Assembly: GCA_017743605.1 (NCBI GenBank)
Contig: JAGHYO010000007.1
Span: forward strand, 1-26,712
DNA from: Thermoflexus sp.
GTDB taxonomy: Bacteria; Chloroflexota; Anaerolineae; Thermoflexales; Thermoflexaceae
Length of the DNA stretch: 26,712 bases
Direction of reading: 5' to 3'
The stretch's first letter is position 1, and each line of letters starts with the position of its first letter. The position numbers and the translations under genes are program-made. A model generated the notes under the pieces. That model had not been told where the DNA came from. It did no database searches and worked only from the letters and a program-made list of their open reading frames with translations. Below, one piece after another: positions 7,861-15,393 of the stretch.

Positions 7861-7890
7861 GCCGGATGGCTATTCCGAAGACCATCCGGC
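7861..7890. repeat. Strong hairpin, 9-bp perfect stem
   Basis: GCCGGATGG at 7861-7869 is perfectly complementary to CCATCCGGC at 7882-7890, with a 12-nt loop. No T-tract follows on either strand, so it is not a standard intrinsic terminator. It lies between the plus-strand helicase and the minus-strand DUF2283 gene and could end transcripts of either or be part of a decayed RNA or element end. Function unknown. Confidence 0.5.
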
Positions 7891-8057
7891 CTAGGCCTTC
7901 AGTGACTGAGGAGCAGGCTGTGCAGAGGGAGCACATCATCCCCCAAGGGGATCCTCGAGGCATGCCACCACACATGCTACAGAACCCAACCACCTGATAG
8001 AGCCCGTGCAGCCAAGCTAGATGCGCAGCAAGTGGGACAGACCGGCGGACAGGTCTT

Positions 8058-8267
8058 TCACCGGGCCCGGGAGGGGAGGACCTGATATTCGATCCGATCC
8101 GGCCACCGGATCCGTTGCGATGCGTCCAGGATCTCTAAAGAGACCAAATTCCCTGATGCATCATAATCAAGAATCACCCCAGGCTTCTCCTCATCGCTTT
8201 CAGCCACGGGGGAATCGGCGAAGATGATGGTCAATGTATCCGTCTCAATATCATAAATAATCCTCAT
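8058..8267 (-). CDS. DUF2283 family small protein
   Basis: This small protein of about 69 residues has the DUF2283 pattern: an initial hydrophobic strand, YDIETDTLTIIF, then SPVAESDEEKPGVILDYDA, then a valine-leucine strand ending in EILDAS. DUF2283 proteins are short beta-rich proteins often encoded next to DUF4258 proteins. The pair is commonly suspected to be a toxin-antitoxin-like unit, but the function is not established. The ATG at 8267 is ten bases after GGAGG; a TTG at 8273, four bases after it, is an alternative that adds two residues. The DUF4258 partner immediately upstream is broken, so this gene may be an orphan. Confidence 0.8.
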   Translation of the reverse strand: MRIIYDIETDTLTIIFADSPVAESDEEKPGVILDYDASGNLVSLEILDASQRIRWPDRIEYQVLPSRAR

Positions 8268-8274
8268 AACCAAT

Positions 8275-8538
8275 CTACCTCCAGTATTTTTCGATTTTAC
8301 TGGTCCAATAAGCTGTCACTACAACTGGGGGATTTTGGTCCGTATCCACAACAACCGGAAGCAGATACATTCGGGAGGGCTGCCCTCGCTCAAAGCGGGA
8401 TCGGTAGATCATACGTACTTCACCGTACGAACTTCACCTGCTCTGGCTCGGATAGATCTCTGCAATACCACGTCGTTCCATTTCAAATCGGGTATGCTGG
8501 GTAAGGCGGTATTCTTGGAGCGAAAATCCCATAGACAT
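8275..8538 (-). pseudogene. DUF4258 family gene, disrupted
   Basis: The minus-strand frame from ATG 8538 to TAG 8275 is exactly 88 codons long but has an in-frame TGA at codon 35. Before it the protein reads EYRLTQHTRFEMERRGIAEI, the typical DUF4258 start. After it come MIYRSRFERGQPSRMYLL and VVVTAYWTSKIEKYW, the typical C-terminal half. Between them another frame gives SEPEQVKFVR, the expected middle segment. So a short middle stretch has been shifted by small deletions and then restored, leaving a stop codon. DUF4258 proteins normally pair with DUF2283, which follows here almost without a gap. Homology is clear; inactivation is likely unless the bases are misread. Confidence 0.7.
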
Positions 8539-8610
8539 GCTCTTTTCCACTACGTCTTCCCGCTGACTTTCCAACCGCACGACAGTGTTGTGCCACAGGC
8601 TGCGAGGCAA

Positions 8611-9711
8611 TTATCGAGAGAATCCACGGGCCACAGCAAGCTCCCGGCGGGCGTTCGCGCGGACCCGGGCGATCTCCTCCTGGGTCAGCGGGTGCCCGAA
8701 GGACATGAGGCTGGCCAGGCGGAAGCCGTGCTGTTCCGCCAGGCGGGCGATCTCCTCCACGCGCTCGATCGCGAGGCGGCGGCCCAAGCTGTAGGGCTCA
8801 TACCGGCCCTCCAGCGCCAGCGTGATGGTCTCCGCCATGCACGCATACGCCATGTGCGAGGGGAGCCCGAAATCGAAGCCGAAATCCACCTCCCCCGGAA
8901 CCTCCACGATCCCCCCATCGATGACCAGCACGTCATCGCGCTGGGCAGCCACAGCGGGGGAAACGTTGCGGGGTTGGGCTACATCACAGACCACCGCCCC
9001 GGGCTTCAGGTGCTCCGGCCGGATGATGGCGACGGGAGCGCTGCTCACCACGAGGACCAGGTCGGCCTCCCGAAGATCCTCCAGGCCTTCTGCGACATGG
9101 ACCCGTGCGCCCTCTGCCTCCACCAGAGGCCGAAGGCTTTCCAGACGCTCCGCCCGGCGCCCGGCCAGGATCACCCGGGGCACTTCCCGGGCCAGCAGCC
9201 GGGCGGCCACCCGACCGATGGCCCCTGCCGCGCCCACCACCGCCGCCGTGGCCTTGGAGAGCGGGAGCCCCATCCGTTCCGCCGCCTCCCGTAGGGCCTG
9301 CAAGGCCACCGCCACGGTGTAGCTGTTCCCCGTCGTCACCGGGATGCGCAGGTGTTTGGCCACCGTGATCCCTGCGTCCCCGATCGCCGCGGTGAAGGCC
9401 CCTAGCCCGAGGATCCGGGCGCCGAGCCGCTCCGCCAAGCGCCCCGTCTCGATGATTTTTCGGTAGGCCCGCTCCAGCGGCAGGGAGAGCATGCGCTGGG
9501 CAGTGAGCGGGCACGCCACCAGCCATCCCTCTGCCGCCTTCCCGGTTGACCGGGAGCGGATCCCAGTGACGCGGGAGAGATACACCGGAGGGAAGTAAGC
9601 GGAGAAGAAATGGATGGCCGGCTCAGGCAGCAGCCGGCCCAGCAGCGGGAACTTCCGCTGCACATCCCGCTTCGGGTCGATCGGATGGATCATGAAGGCG
9701 AAGGTCTCCAT
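8611..9711 (-). CDS. NAD(P)-dependent oxidoreductase resembling long-chain acyl-ACP reductase (AAR)
   Basis: The 366-residue product starts at the ATG at 9711, with GAGGGTG just upstream. An N-terminal domain of about 150 residues contains GLGAFTAAI and VTTGNSYTVAVA, which match in position and wording the ALGGFTS and FTTGNTHTAYV segments of cyanobacterial acyl-ACP reductase. A Rossmann fold follows with AVVGAAGAIGRVAARLL (glycine motif at 160-166), then a strand ending VVSSAP and the segment VIDGGIVEVPGEVDF. Cyanobacterial AAR reduces acyl-ACP to fatty aldehyde; more distant relatives resemble shikimate dehydrogenase. No aldehyde-deformylating oxygenase gene is in the window, so the substrate here is uncertain. 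It is 34 bp downstream of the beta-helix gene and likely in the same transcript. Fold and family neighbourhood are well supported; the exact reaction is inference. Confidence 0.75.
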   Translation of the reverse strand: METFAFMIHPIDPKRDVQRKFPLLGRLLPEPAIHFFSAYFPPVYLSRVTGIRSRSTGKAAEGWLVACPLTAQRMLSLPLERAYRKIIETGRLAERLGARILGLGAFTAAIGDAGITVAKHLRIPVTTGNSYTVAVALQALREAAERMGLPLSKATAAVVGAAGAIGRVAARLLAREVPRVILAGRRAERLESLRPLVEAEGARVHVAEGLEDLREADLVLVVSSAPVAIIRPEHLKPGAVVCDVAQPRNVSPAVAAQRDDVLVIDGGIVEVPGEVDFGFDFGLPSHMAYACMAETITLALEGRYEPYSLGRRLAIERVEEIARLAEQHGFRLASLMSFGHPLTQEEIARVRANARRELAVARGFSR

Positions 9712-9745
9712 CTTCACCCTCGCTAGTCCCGCGCCCCGATGCGGC

Positions 9746-11062
9746 TTAAGGGGCGCTCCCCCGCTCCATGGGCAGGGCCGCCTCCGGCTGGCCGGCCTCC
9801 TCCCCCCGCGGATACAAACGCGGATACAGGGCGGCCCCACCCGGGATGCGCAGGTGATCGCTGTGCTCGTAGTACACGTTCTTCGTGATCACGTGATGGT
9901 CGGAGGTGGCCGAGAGGACCACATCGGACTCGATCGTGCGAGCGGGATAGATCACCAAGCCGGAGCCCAGGCGGCAGTGGTGGCCCACGCAACCTCCTAG
10001 CACTGGCAGGCCCGCTTCCACCAGCTCGCCGCGGAAGTGGGTGCGGATGGGTTTAGGGAGCAGGTTGAAGTCCGTGAAGGTCGTCCCCGCCCCGATGAAC
10101 GTATCGCGCCCCACCACGCACAGCTGCAGGCATGTGTTCTGGGCCACCATGGAGTGCTCCATCATCGTGGTCATGAAGAGAGCCGCCCGGAAAGGAAGGA
10201 AACATCCGTCCCCGATCACGCTCAGCAACACCTGGACCCCTTGGCCGATGTTGACGTTGTTGCCAATGATGCTGTTGGCTACCACCGCCCCCGCCCCGAT
10301 GGTCACGTTGTCCCCGATGATCGTCGGCCCTTGGAGGACCGCCGTGGGGTCGATCTGGACGTTGCGGCCGATGCGGACCAGGGCGGAGGAGGAGAGGACC
10401 TGGCGGCGCTCCAGCATGGCCCGCCAGAGGATGCGCAGCTTCACGTCCAAGCGCTGGATGCGGGCCTCCATGCGGGCTCCCTCGGCAAAGATCCCGAAGG
10501 GAGAGTTGGCCATGAAAACGTGGACCCAGTGCTCGATGGAAAGAAACGCGCGCAGGGGCACCCAGAAGGTGAGATCCCCCTGATGGGGCGCCATATAGCG
10601 CGGCACCCGGTAGTAGCCGATCTCCCGGGCCAGGGTCTCGATCACCAGGGGGCGGGTGTAGGATTCCTTCCCATAGGGGAGATACCACATGTCGGCCACG
10701 TAGACATCCCCCTCCCGCCGGATGCCCCGTTGCAGGGGGAGCGCGTGGTGGACGATGGCTGGGTCGTTGAGGGCGAAGGCCACCCGGCAGGCCTTGTGGA
10801 GGCGCCGCGCCCGCTCCAGGAACATCTGAAGGAAGGGCTCGTCGAAGAAGAGGTTGTCTCGATACACCAGGGTCGGCACCCGATCGTCCGGCACCTCGTC
10901 CAGGGAGTCCACCTCTAGCTCTTCGTTGCAGTAAGGCGTTAGGAGATCCCGCTGGTGCAACCAGAGGGGCTTGTTCAGCACCATAAGATCCCGCGCCGGC
11001 TCGTTGAAGGGCGGGATCAGCCGCCGATCCCGGATGATCACCTTGCGCAGCTTCCCGTTCAT
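9746..11062 (-). CDS. GlmU-like protein: degenerate nucleotidyltransferase-type domain plus left-handed beta-helix
   Basis: The 438-residue product begins at the ATG at 11062 after a purine-rich GGGGAAG site. Residues about 1-215 resemble a sugar-nucleotidyltransferase fold (NKPLWLHQRDLL, LVYRDNLFFDEPFL) but lack the usual glycine-rich nucleotide loop. From about 225 to 400 there are hexapeptide repeats (VRIGRN, VQIDPT, PTIIGD, NVTIGAG, SIIGNN, VNIGQG) forming a left-handed beta-helix, as in GlmU and other acyl or sugar transferases. The coil is interrupted by FLPFRAALFMTTMMEHSMV and continues with CVVGRDTFIGAG. It lies between an alpha/beta hydrolase and an AAR-like reductase, which hints at a lipid or envelope substrate. 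I cannot name the substrate. A frame open further upstream overlaps the hydrolase gene and is a shadow. Confidence 0.75.
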   Translation of the reverse strand: MNGKLRKVIIRDRRLIPPFNEPARDLMVLNKPLWLHQRDLLTPYCNEELEVDSLDEVPDDRVPTLVYRDNLFFDEPFLQMFLERARRLHKACRVAFALNDPAIVHHALPLQRGIRREGDVYVADMWYLPYGKESYTRPLVIETLAREIGYYRVPRYMAPHQGDLTFWVPLRAFLSIEHWVHVFMANSPFGIFAEGARMEARIQRLDVKLRILWRAMLERRQVLSSSALVRIGRNVQIDPTAVLQGPTIIGDNVTIGAGAVVANSIIGNNVNIGQGVQVLLSVIGDGCFLPFRAALFMTTMMEHSMVAQNTCLQLCVVGRDTFIGAGTTFTDFNLLPKPIRTHFRGELVEAGLPVLGGCVGHHCRLGSGLVIYPARTIESDVVLSATSDHHVITKNVYYEHSDHLRIPGGAALYPRLYPRGEEAGQPEAALPMERGSAP

Positions 11063-11163
11063 CGATCTTCCCCTTCCCTCCCTGCGCCATTGCACGCTAA
11101 CCGACGATCCGTTTCGTTGGTGCGGATCTTCTCTTTTTGGCCCGTCCGGGATGGATCTTCGGT

Positions 11164-11949
11164 TTATGCGAGCAGGAAATCCGCAAGGGCCTGCTGGAAG
11201 CGCTGGGGCTCGTCGAGCATGGGGAAGTGGCCGGCCTCCGGCATCCAGAAGATCACCGCCCGAGGGGTCTCCCGGACCAGGACAAAGGCCTGATCCGGGT
11301 CGACGATGTTGTCTCGGGCCCCGTAGATCCCCAGGACAGGCACGCGCAGCTCCCGGAGCCGCGGCCGCAGATCCGTATGGTGGAGGCTCCTGATGCTCTG
11401 GAAGAACGAGCGCAACGAAGTGCGGGAAAGATCCCGTTCCCACATTCGATACCAAGTCCGCCCTGCCCGGGTGATGGTCGGCGCGGCCAGATAGGTTCCC
11501 GCCTTCACCGCTGCTGGGAAGTTGTAGGCTAAGAAGGCCCAAAACGGCCGCCCGGCCATCTTCAGGAAGAAATTCAGCGAGCTCCCCGTGATCGGTGATC
11601 CCACCACCGCCACCTGGGCCACCCGCTCGGGGTGGGCCAGAGCAACCCCCAGGGCGACCGTCCCGCCCATGGAGTGGCCGACCAGGGCGGCTGAGGCGAT
11701 CCCCAGGTGATCCATGAACCGGACCACCAGCTCCATGAAGCTGGGGACCGTGAAACTGGCGCGCTGGCGGTCGGACTCCCCGAACCCCCAGAAGTCTAGG
11801 GCGTAGGAGCGGCAACGGTGCGACAGAGCGTTCATGGTGTCGATCCAGTAAGCCCACGACCCTAGCCATCCGTGCAGGAAGATCACCGGCCGGCCTCGCC
11901 CGATGACTTCATAATGGACGATCCCCTGTTCCGTGACAATAGAGCTCAT
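11164..11949 (-). CDS. Alpha/beta-fold hydrolase
   Basis: The 261-residue product has the complete catalytic set: oxyanion-hole HGW at 26-28, nucleophile elbow GHSMGG with Ser93, Asp213 in YGARDNIVD and His241 in EAGHFPMLD. The cap region between about 120 and 195 is helical and rich in aromatic residues (FFLKMAGRPFWAF), suiting a hydrophobic substrate. No signal peptide is visible, so it is cytoplasmic. The family includes esterases, lipases, epoxide hydrolases and C-C hydrolases, and the sequence alone does not choose between them. The ATG is one base after the stop of the upstream GTPase gene, so the two are almost certainly co-transcribed and possibly translationally coupled. Confidence 0.88.
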   Translation of the reverse strand: MSSIVTEQGIVHYEVIGRGRPVIFLHGWLGSWAYWIDTMNALSHRCRSYALDFWGFGESDRQRASFTVPSFMELVVRFMDHLGIASAALVGHSMGGTVALGVALAHPERVAQVAVVGSPITGSSLNFFLKMAGRPFWAFLAYNFPAAVKAGTYLAAPTITRAGRTWYRMWERDLSRTSLRSFFQSIRSLHHTDLRPRLRELRVPVLGIYGARDNIVDPDQAFVLVRETPRAVIFWMPEAGHFPMLDEPQRFQQALADFLLA

Positions 11950-11950
11950 C

Positions 11951-12490
11951 TTAGCGAGCAGCGGACATCTCTTCCAGGATGGCGTAGAGCAGCTCCAAGA
12001 CCACGTGCTTCACGCTGTCGCGGTGGGTGGCCACGCACGGGAGCACCTTGACCCGGCCGTCCAGGCGTAGGGCGATGCGGATGTCCTCAGGCTCCCAGGC
12101 GTCCGCGAGGTCTTGCTTGTTGGCGGCGACCACGAAAGGGGTCTGGGCGTAGCGGCGGAAGGTATCCAGGATGTTGCGGGCCTCTCGGAAGGTCTCTGGT
12201 CTTGTGCTGTCGACCATCACTACGAACCCCAGCATCCCCTCGGCCAGGATCTCCCACATGAAATCGAAACGCCGCTGGCCCGGCGTGCCGAAGAGATACA
12301 GCACGAGGTCCTTATCAATGGTGATCCGCCCGAAATCCATGGCCACCGTGGTCTGCTCCTTGACGGCTCGCTCCGCCAGCGTGGAGATCCGCCGCTCGGT
12401 GGAGACCACTTCGATCTCGCTGATGGTGCGGATGAACTGAGTCTTGCCCGAGGCGAAGGGACCGGTCACCACAATCTTCACTGCCTGCAT
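11951..12490 (-). CDS. MglA/Ras-like small GTPase
   Basis: The 179-residue protein is a single G domain. It has a P-loop GPFASGKT at 10-17, a switch-I threonine region TTVAMDFG near 47-54, the G3 motif FGTPGQRRF at 67-75 and the specificity motif NKQD at 124-127. The GTPGQ form instead of DTPGQ and the TTVAMDFG segment are characteristic of bacterial MglA-like or Rho/Rab-like GTPases that usually work with Roadblock or DUF4388 partners in polarity and signalling. The gene directly upstream encodes a DUF4388 protein, which fits. A good AAAGGAGG site lies 11 bases before the ATG. No lipid-modification signal is seen, so membrane contact would have to be through a partner. Confidence 0.9.
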   Translation of the reverse strand: MQAVKIVVTGPFASGKTQFIRTISEIEVVSTERRISTLAERAVKEQTTVAMDFGRITIDKDLVLYLFGTPGQRRFDFMWEILAEGMLGFVVMVDSTRPETFREARNILDTFRRYAQTPFVVAANKQDLADAWEPEDIRIALRLDGRVKVLPCVATHRDSVKHVVLELLYAILEEMSAAR

Positions 12491-12521
12491 AGATCGCCCG
12501 TCCTCCTTTAAGGATCGGACC

Positions 12522-13328
12522 TCATAACCTGCGGAAGTAATTGATCAGCTTCTCCACAACAGAGCGCGAGACGCTGCCGCCAGGCCTGGAGTCCGGTAAC
12601 CCGGGCAGCGACGCGATTGGAGGCGGGGCGCCGAGCTCGATCAGCCCGGCTTGGAGAAGCCCGTAGACGATGCGGCGGATTTGGCTCTCGTCCATGTTCA
12701 TGCGACGCATGATCTGCTCGATCGTGTTCCGCCCGTTGACCTGGCTGATCACCCGCCACTCCTCTGGGCTTAGCTGCACTTTGCGGATGGCCTCAGGGCG
12801 GCTGGTCAGCCGGACGGGGATGTCCAGATCCGGCAGCTCCTCCTTCAGGCGCTCCACCTCCCGGAGGCGGCGGACCCCCTCCATGATGACGTTCTCTAGG
12901 TCCACGGGGACCGGGATGCGGTTCTGGACCGGCTGGAGGTGGGGCTCAAAGCGGAAGGCCCCTTCGTTCCAACCGAACAGTCGGTAGACCACATCCAGCA
13001 TCTGCGCCCGCAGGCTGGCGAGGATGTCCTGCTGGGTCACGTAGCCGGCCTCGATCAGCTTCAGGCCCAGCACCTTGTCATCCTGAACCCGGGAGAGGTC
13101 CAGCGCCTGCAGTTGCTCCGGGCGGAGCTTCCCGGCCCGGATCAGCACATCGGCCAGGCGGCCGTCTTGACGATCCAGGACCGCATGGATCAGCTTGCCA
13201 TCCTTAAAGCACAGCTGAGCCGTCCCGTTGCGGCTCTCCACCGTCAAGGTCCCGGTCTTCCGGGCCAGGTGGATAAGGTTCAGCAACTGGCTGGTGTGGA
13301 AATCCCGCAGATTTCCCCTCAGCGCCAT
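12522..13328 (-). CDS. DUF4388 (PATAN-type) domain protein
   Basis: The 268-residue product opens with MALRGNLRDFHTSQLLNLI and ARKTGTLTVE, the standard start of DUF4388, and continues with LCFKDGKLIHAVL and DGRLADVLI. A middle helical segment, LIEAGYVTQQDILASL, and a beta-rich WNEGAFRFEP complete the typical region of about 140 residues. The C-terminal part from about 170 has a winged-helix-like stretch (LTSRPEAI, ISQVNGRNTIEQIMRRMNMDESQIRRIVYGLL). DUF4388 proteins are signalling adaptors that commonly partner with small GTPases or response regulators. Here the MglA-like GTPase begins 31 bp downstream, so the two probably form a module. The start has an AGGAGG site six bases upstream. The partner relationship is inferred from adjacency. 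Confidence 0.88.
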   Translation of the reverse strand: MALRGNLRDFHTSQLLNLIHLARKTGTLTVESRNGTAQLCFKDGKLIHAVLDRQDGRLADVLIRAGKLRPEQLQALDLSRVQDDKVLGLKLIEAGYVTQQDILASLRAQMLDVVYRLFGWNEGAFRFEPHLQPVQNRIPVPVDLENVIMEGVRRLREVERLKEELPDLDIPVRLTSRPEAIRKVQLSPEEWRVISQVNGRNTIEQIMRRMNMDESQIRRIVYGLLQAGLIELGAPPPIASLPGLPDSRPGGSVSRSVVEKLINYFRRL

Positions 13329-13346
13329 ACTGAGCCTCCTGAGCGT

Positions 13347-14126
13347 TCATTCCACAACGAAGGCCTCCTCCCGTGTGGGCCCCAACACGGCGTCCACCAG
13401 TCGGGGGAGGATCTCCGCCACGTCCCCGCGGATCCGCAGATCCGCGTAACGGTCAGCGGCCGTCGGGGAGAGGTTGATGAAGATCAAGCGGGCTCCGCGT
13501 TCTTTGGCCAGGATCGGGAGATCCCCTGCTGGGTTCACCTCCAGGGAGGAGCCGACCACCAGGAAGACATCCGCCCGGCGGGCCTCCTGCTTGGCGATGA
13601 GGAAAGCCTGAGCCGGCAACTGCTCCCCGAACAGGATAACGTTTGGCTTGAGCACTCCCCCACACACCTCACAGCGCGGGATCATGCCGTTCTCTAGAAA
13701 GGCGTCCAGATAGAGGGCGGCGGGGACTTTACGATAGCATCGGATGCAGGTGGCCTCCCGCAGATGCCCGTGCACCTCGATGACTCGGCAGGAGCCCGCC
13801 TTCTGGTGGAGCTCATCGATGTTCTGGGTGATCAGGGCTTTGAGGATGCCAGCGGCCTCCAGGCGGGCCAGGGCGTAATGGGCGGGGTTGGGACGGGCCT
13901 CCCGGATCATGCGGGCCAGGGGGCGCACCCACTCGAAGAACGCTTCCGGACGGCGAGAGAAGGCCCATATGGAGGCCACCTCCATCGGATCATACATTGT
14001 CCACAGCCCCGAGCCTTCGCTCCGGAAATCCGGGATCCCTGAGGGGGTGCTGATCCCGGCCCCGGTCAGGGCCACCAGATAACGCGACCGAAGGATCATC
14101 TCCGCCGCGCGGGCCAGCTCCTCCAT
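13347..14126 (-). CDS. cobB: Sir2-family NAD-dependent protein deacylase
   Basis: The 259-residue sirtuin has all core motifs: GAGIS at 22-26, PDFRS at 32-36, TQNIDELHQ at 100-108 and catalytic His119 in EVHG. Four zinc-binding cysteines lie in CIRC (127, 130) and CEVC (152, 155). NAD contacts are in VGSSLEVNPAG. Such enzymes remove acyl groups from lysines using NAD and release nicotinamide. Length matches the bacterial CobB class. Its ATG has a GGGAGG site. It is the first gene of a tight run, with the DUF4388 gene 18 bp downstream, so it may modulate that module or just share its transcript. It lacks the extra domains seen in defence-type Sir2 proteins, so a housekeeping deacylase is the better reading. 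Confidence 0.92.
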   Translation of the reverse strand: MEELARAAEMILRSRYLVALTGAGISTPSGIPDFRSEGSGLWTMYDPMEVASIWAFSRRPEAFFEWVRPLARMIREARPNPAHYALARLEAAGILKALITQNIDELHQKAGSCRVIEVHGHLREATCIRCYRKVPAALYLDAFLENGMIPRCEVCGGVLKPNVILFGEQLPAQAFLIAKQEARRADVFLVVGSSLEVNPAGDLPILAKERGARLIFINLSPTAADRYADLRIRGDVAEILPRLVDAVLGPTREEAFVVE

Positions 14127-14172
14127 CCCGACCTCCCCCTCCCCCGACCTCTATGACGCCCTCCGTGCTTAC

Positions 14173-14190
14173 GATAGTTTATAATACCGT
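14173..14190 (-). promoter_or_regulatory. Possible promoter ahead of the sirtuin gene
   Basis: On the minus strand the AT-rich string TATTATAAACT crosses the stop codon of the M20 peptidase gene, about 50-60 bp before the sirtuin start. It offers TATTAT or TATAAA as a -10 box in otherwise GC-rich sequence. No clear -35 box is visible. Weak evidence only. Confidence 0.3.
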
Positions 14191-15336
14191 CCACCGGGCC
14201 AGCAAAGCAGCGACCAGGGCAGCCCGTTGCGGGAGGGAGGCGATCCACACGTGCTCATCCAGGGCGTGGGCGCCGTTGCCCACCGCTCCCAGGCCATCCA
14301 GGGTGGGGACGCCTAAGGCAGCGGTGAAGTTTGCGTCGCTCCCTCCGCCGGTTCCCCCCTCCGTGAGGGTCAGCCCCAGCTCCGCGGCAATGGCACAGGC
14401 TTGCCGGAAGGTGGCGGCCATCTGGGCATCCCGCTCCATCGGCGGCCGGTTGAACCCCCCGCGCACCTCCACGCGGGCGCCATCCAGGACCGGCCGCAGG
14501 TTCCGGAAGCCCTTCTCCACCCGATCCATCTCCGCCCGGGTCGCCACCCGCACGTCCACCACCATCTCGGCGTATTCTGGCACCACGTTGGGCCGGGTGC
14601 CGCCCCGGATCATCCCCACTGTCACGGTGGTGCCATGGCGGGGATCGGCCAGGTTGCGCAGGCGCATGATCTGATATGCCAGCTCCTCAATGGCGTTGAT
14701 CCCCCGCTGGGGATCGGCGCCGGCGTGGGCGGAGCGCCCGTGCGCGATCACAGTGAAATCCCCCACCCCTTTGCGGAACGTCTTCAGGCTGCCGTCGGGG
14801 AGGGCGGGCTCCAGGCACAGGACCAGCTGGCTGCGCCGGGCCTCCTCCTCGATCAACAGACGAGAAGTCTCGCTCCCGGTCTCCTCATCGCTGGTGAACA
14901 GCATCCGAATGCGGTGGGGGGGATAGACGCCCAGCGCCCGCAGGCCCTGTATGGCGCCAAGGAGAACCGCGATCCCGCCCTTCATGTCGAAGACGCCGGG
15001 CCCATAAAGGCGCCCGTCCTCCTCCCGCAACGGCATGCGTTCCAGGGTCCCCAACGGCCAGACTGTGTCCAGATGGCAGAGGGTCAGGATCTGGGTGGGG
15101 GCCTCCGGATCCCCCCAGGTGGCGATCCAGTGATCCCCGACGGCCTCCTGGGGGATCCGCTCCACCCGAGCTCCCAGCGCCTGCAGACGTTCGGCCACAA
15201 ACGCTCCCAGCGAGTCCACCGCCGCCTTCTCCGTGGTCGGCGACTCGCGGAGGACCAGCTCCTGCAACAAGGCCACCAGCTCCCTCTGCAGCCGGAGGAA
15301 CGGCTCCATCCAGCGGGACGGCCAGGCCTCGCCCAT
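14179..15336 (-). CDS. M20-family metallopeptidase (glutamate carboxypeptidase-like)
   Basis: The 385-residue protein shows the M20 metal and catalytic residues in order: CHLDTVWPLG (first His ligand), GPGVFDMKGG (bridging Asp), SDEETGSE (general base and metal-binding Glu), CLEPAL (Glu ligand) and GNGAHALDEHV (last His). The lid domain contains GRSAHAGADP, the substrate-contacting segment of the carboxypeptidase G2 group. That group hydrolyses C-terminal glutamate or similar residues from peptides or folate-like molecules with two zinc ions. No signal peptide is apparent, so it acts in the cytoplasm. A second ATG ten codons in (15309) is possible, but AGGAG nine bases before 15336 supports the longer form. 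It is last in a run with a PfkB kinase and an M19 dipeptidase, which fits peptide salvage. Confidence 0.9.
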   Translation of the reverse strand: MGEAWPSRWMEPFLRLQRELVALLQELVLRESPTTEKAAVDSLGAFVAERLQALGARVERIPQEAVGDHWIATWGDPEAPTQILTLCHLDTVWPLGTLERMPLREEDGRLYGPGVFDMKGGIAVLLGAIQGLRALGVYPPHRIRMLFTSDEETGSETSRLLIEEEARRSQLVLCLEPALPDGSLKTFRKGVGDFTVIAHGRSAHAGADPQRGINAIEELAYQIMRLRNLADPRHGTTVTVGMIRGGTRPNVVPEYAEMVVDVRVATRAEMDRVEKGFRNLRPVLDGARVEVRGGFNRPPMERDAQMAATFRQACAIAAELGLTLTEGGTGGGSDANFTAALGVPTLDGLGAVGNGAHALDEHVWIASLPQRAALVAALLARWTVL

Positions 15337-15393
15337 TGTCCTCAGCTCCTGAATTGAATTATGGATGGAAAACGCGATCGCCCTGCGGGCGGC

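Larger units (their letters stand above)
7489..8057. other. Gene-free region of about 570 bp with palindromic repeats
   Basis: I see no credible gene on either strand between the helicase stop and the end of the DUF2283 gene. Short open frames exist but lack ribosome binding sites or family motifs. The stretch holds two REP-like palindromes near 7611-7692 and a strong hairpin at 7861-7890, listed separately. The rest looks like decayed non-coding DNA. A remnant of a mobile element is possible, but I could not identify one. Confidence 0.5.

Noticed and set aside
7855..8057. Minus-strand frame with a Cys-x-x-Cys-rich peptide (CSMCGG and CSLCTAC)
   Set aside because: It runs out of the DUF2283 3' end in another frame with no start signal, and the cysteines follow no known zinc-ribbon spacing. 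It is likely chance.
8335..9294. A 319-codon open frame on the plus strand opposite the AAR-like gene
   Set aside because: It is the antisense shadow of the reductase and the DUF4258 pseudogene, with no motif and no ribosome binding site.
10037..10918. Long plus-strand frame opposite the beta-helix gene
   Set aside because: The product is His/Asp/Gly-rich with no family features, whereas the minus-strand hexapeptide repeats are unmistakable.
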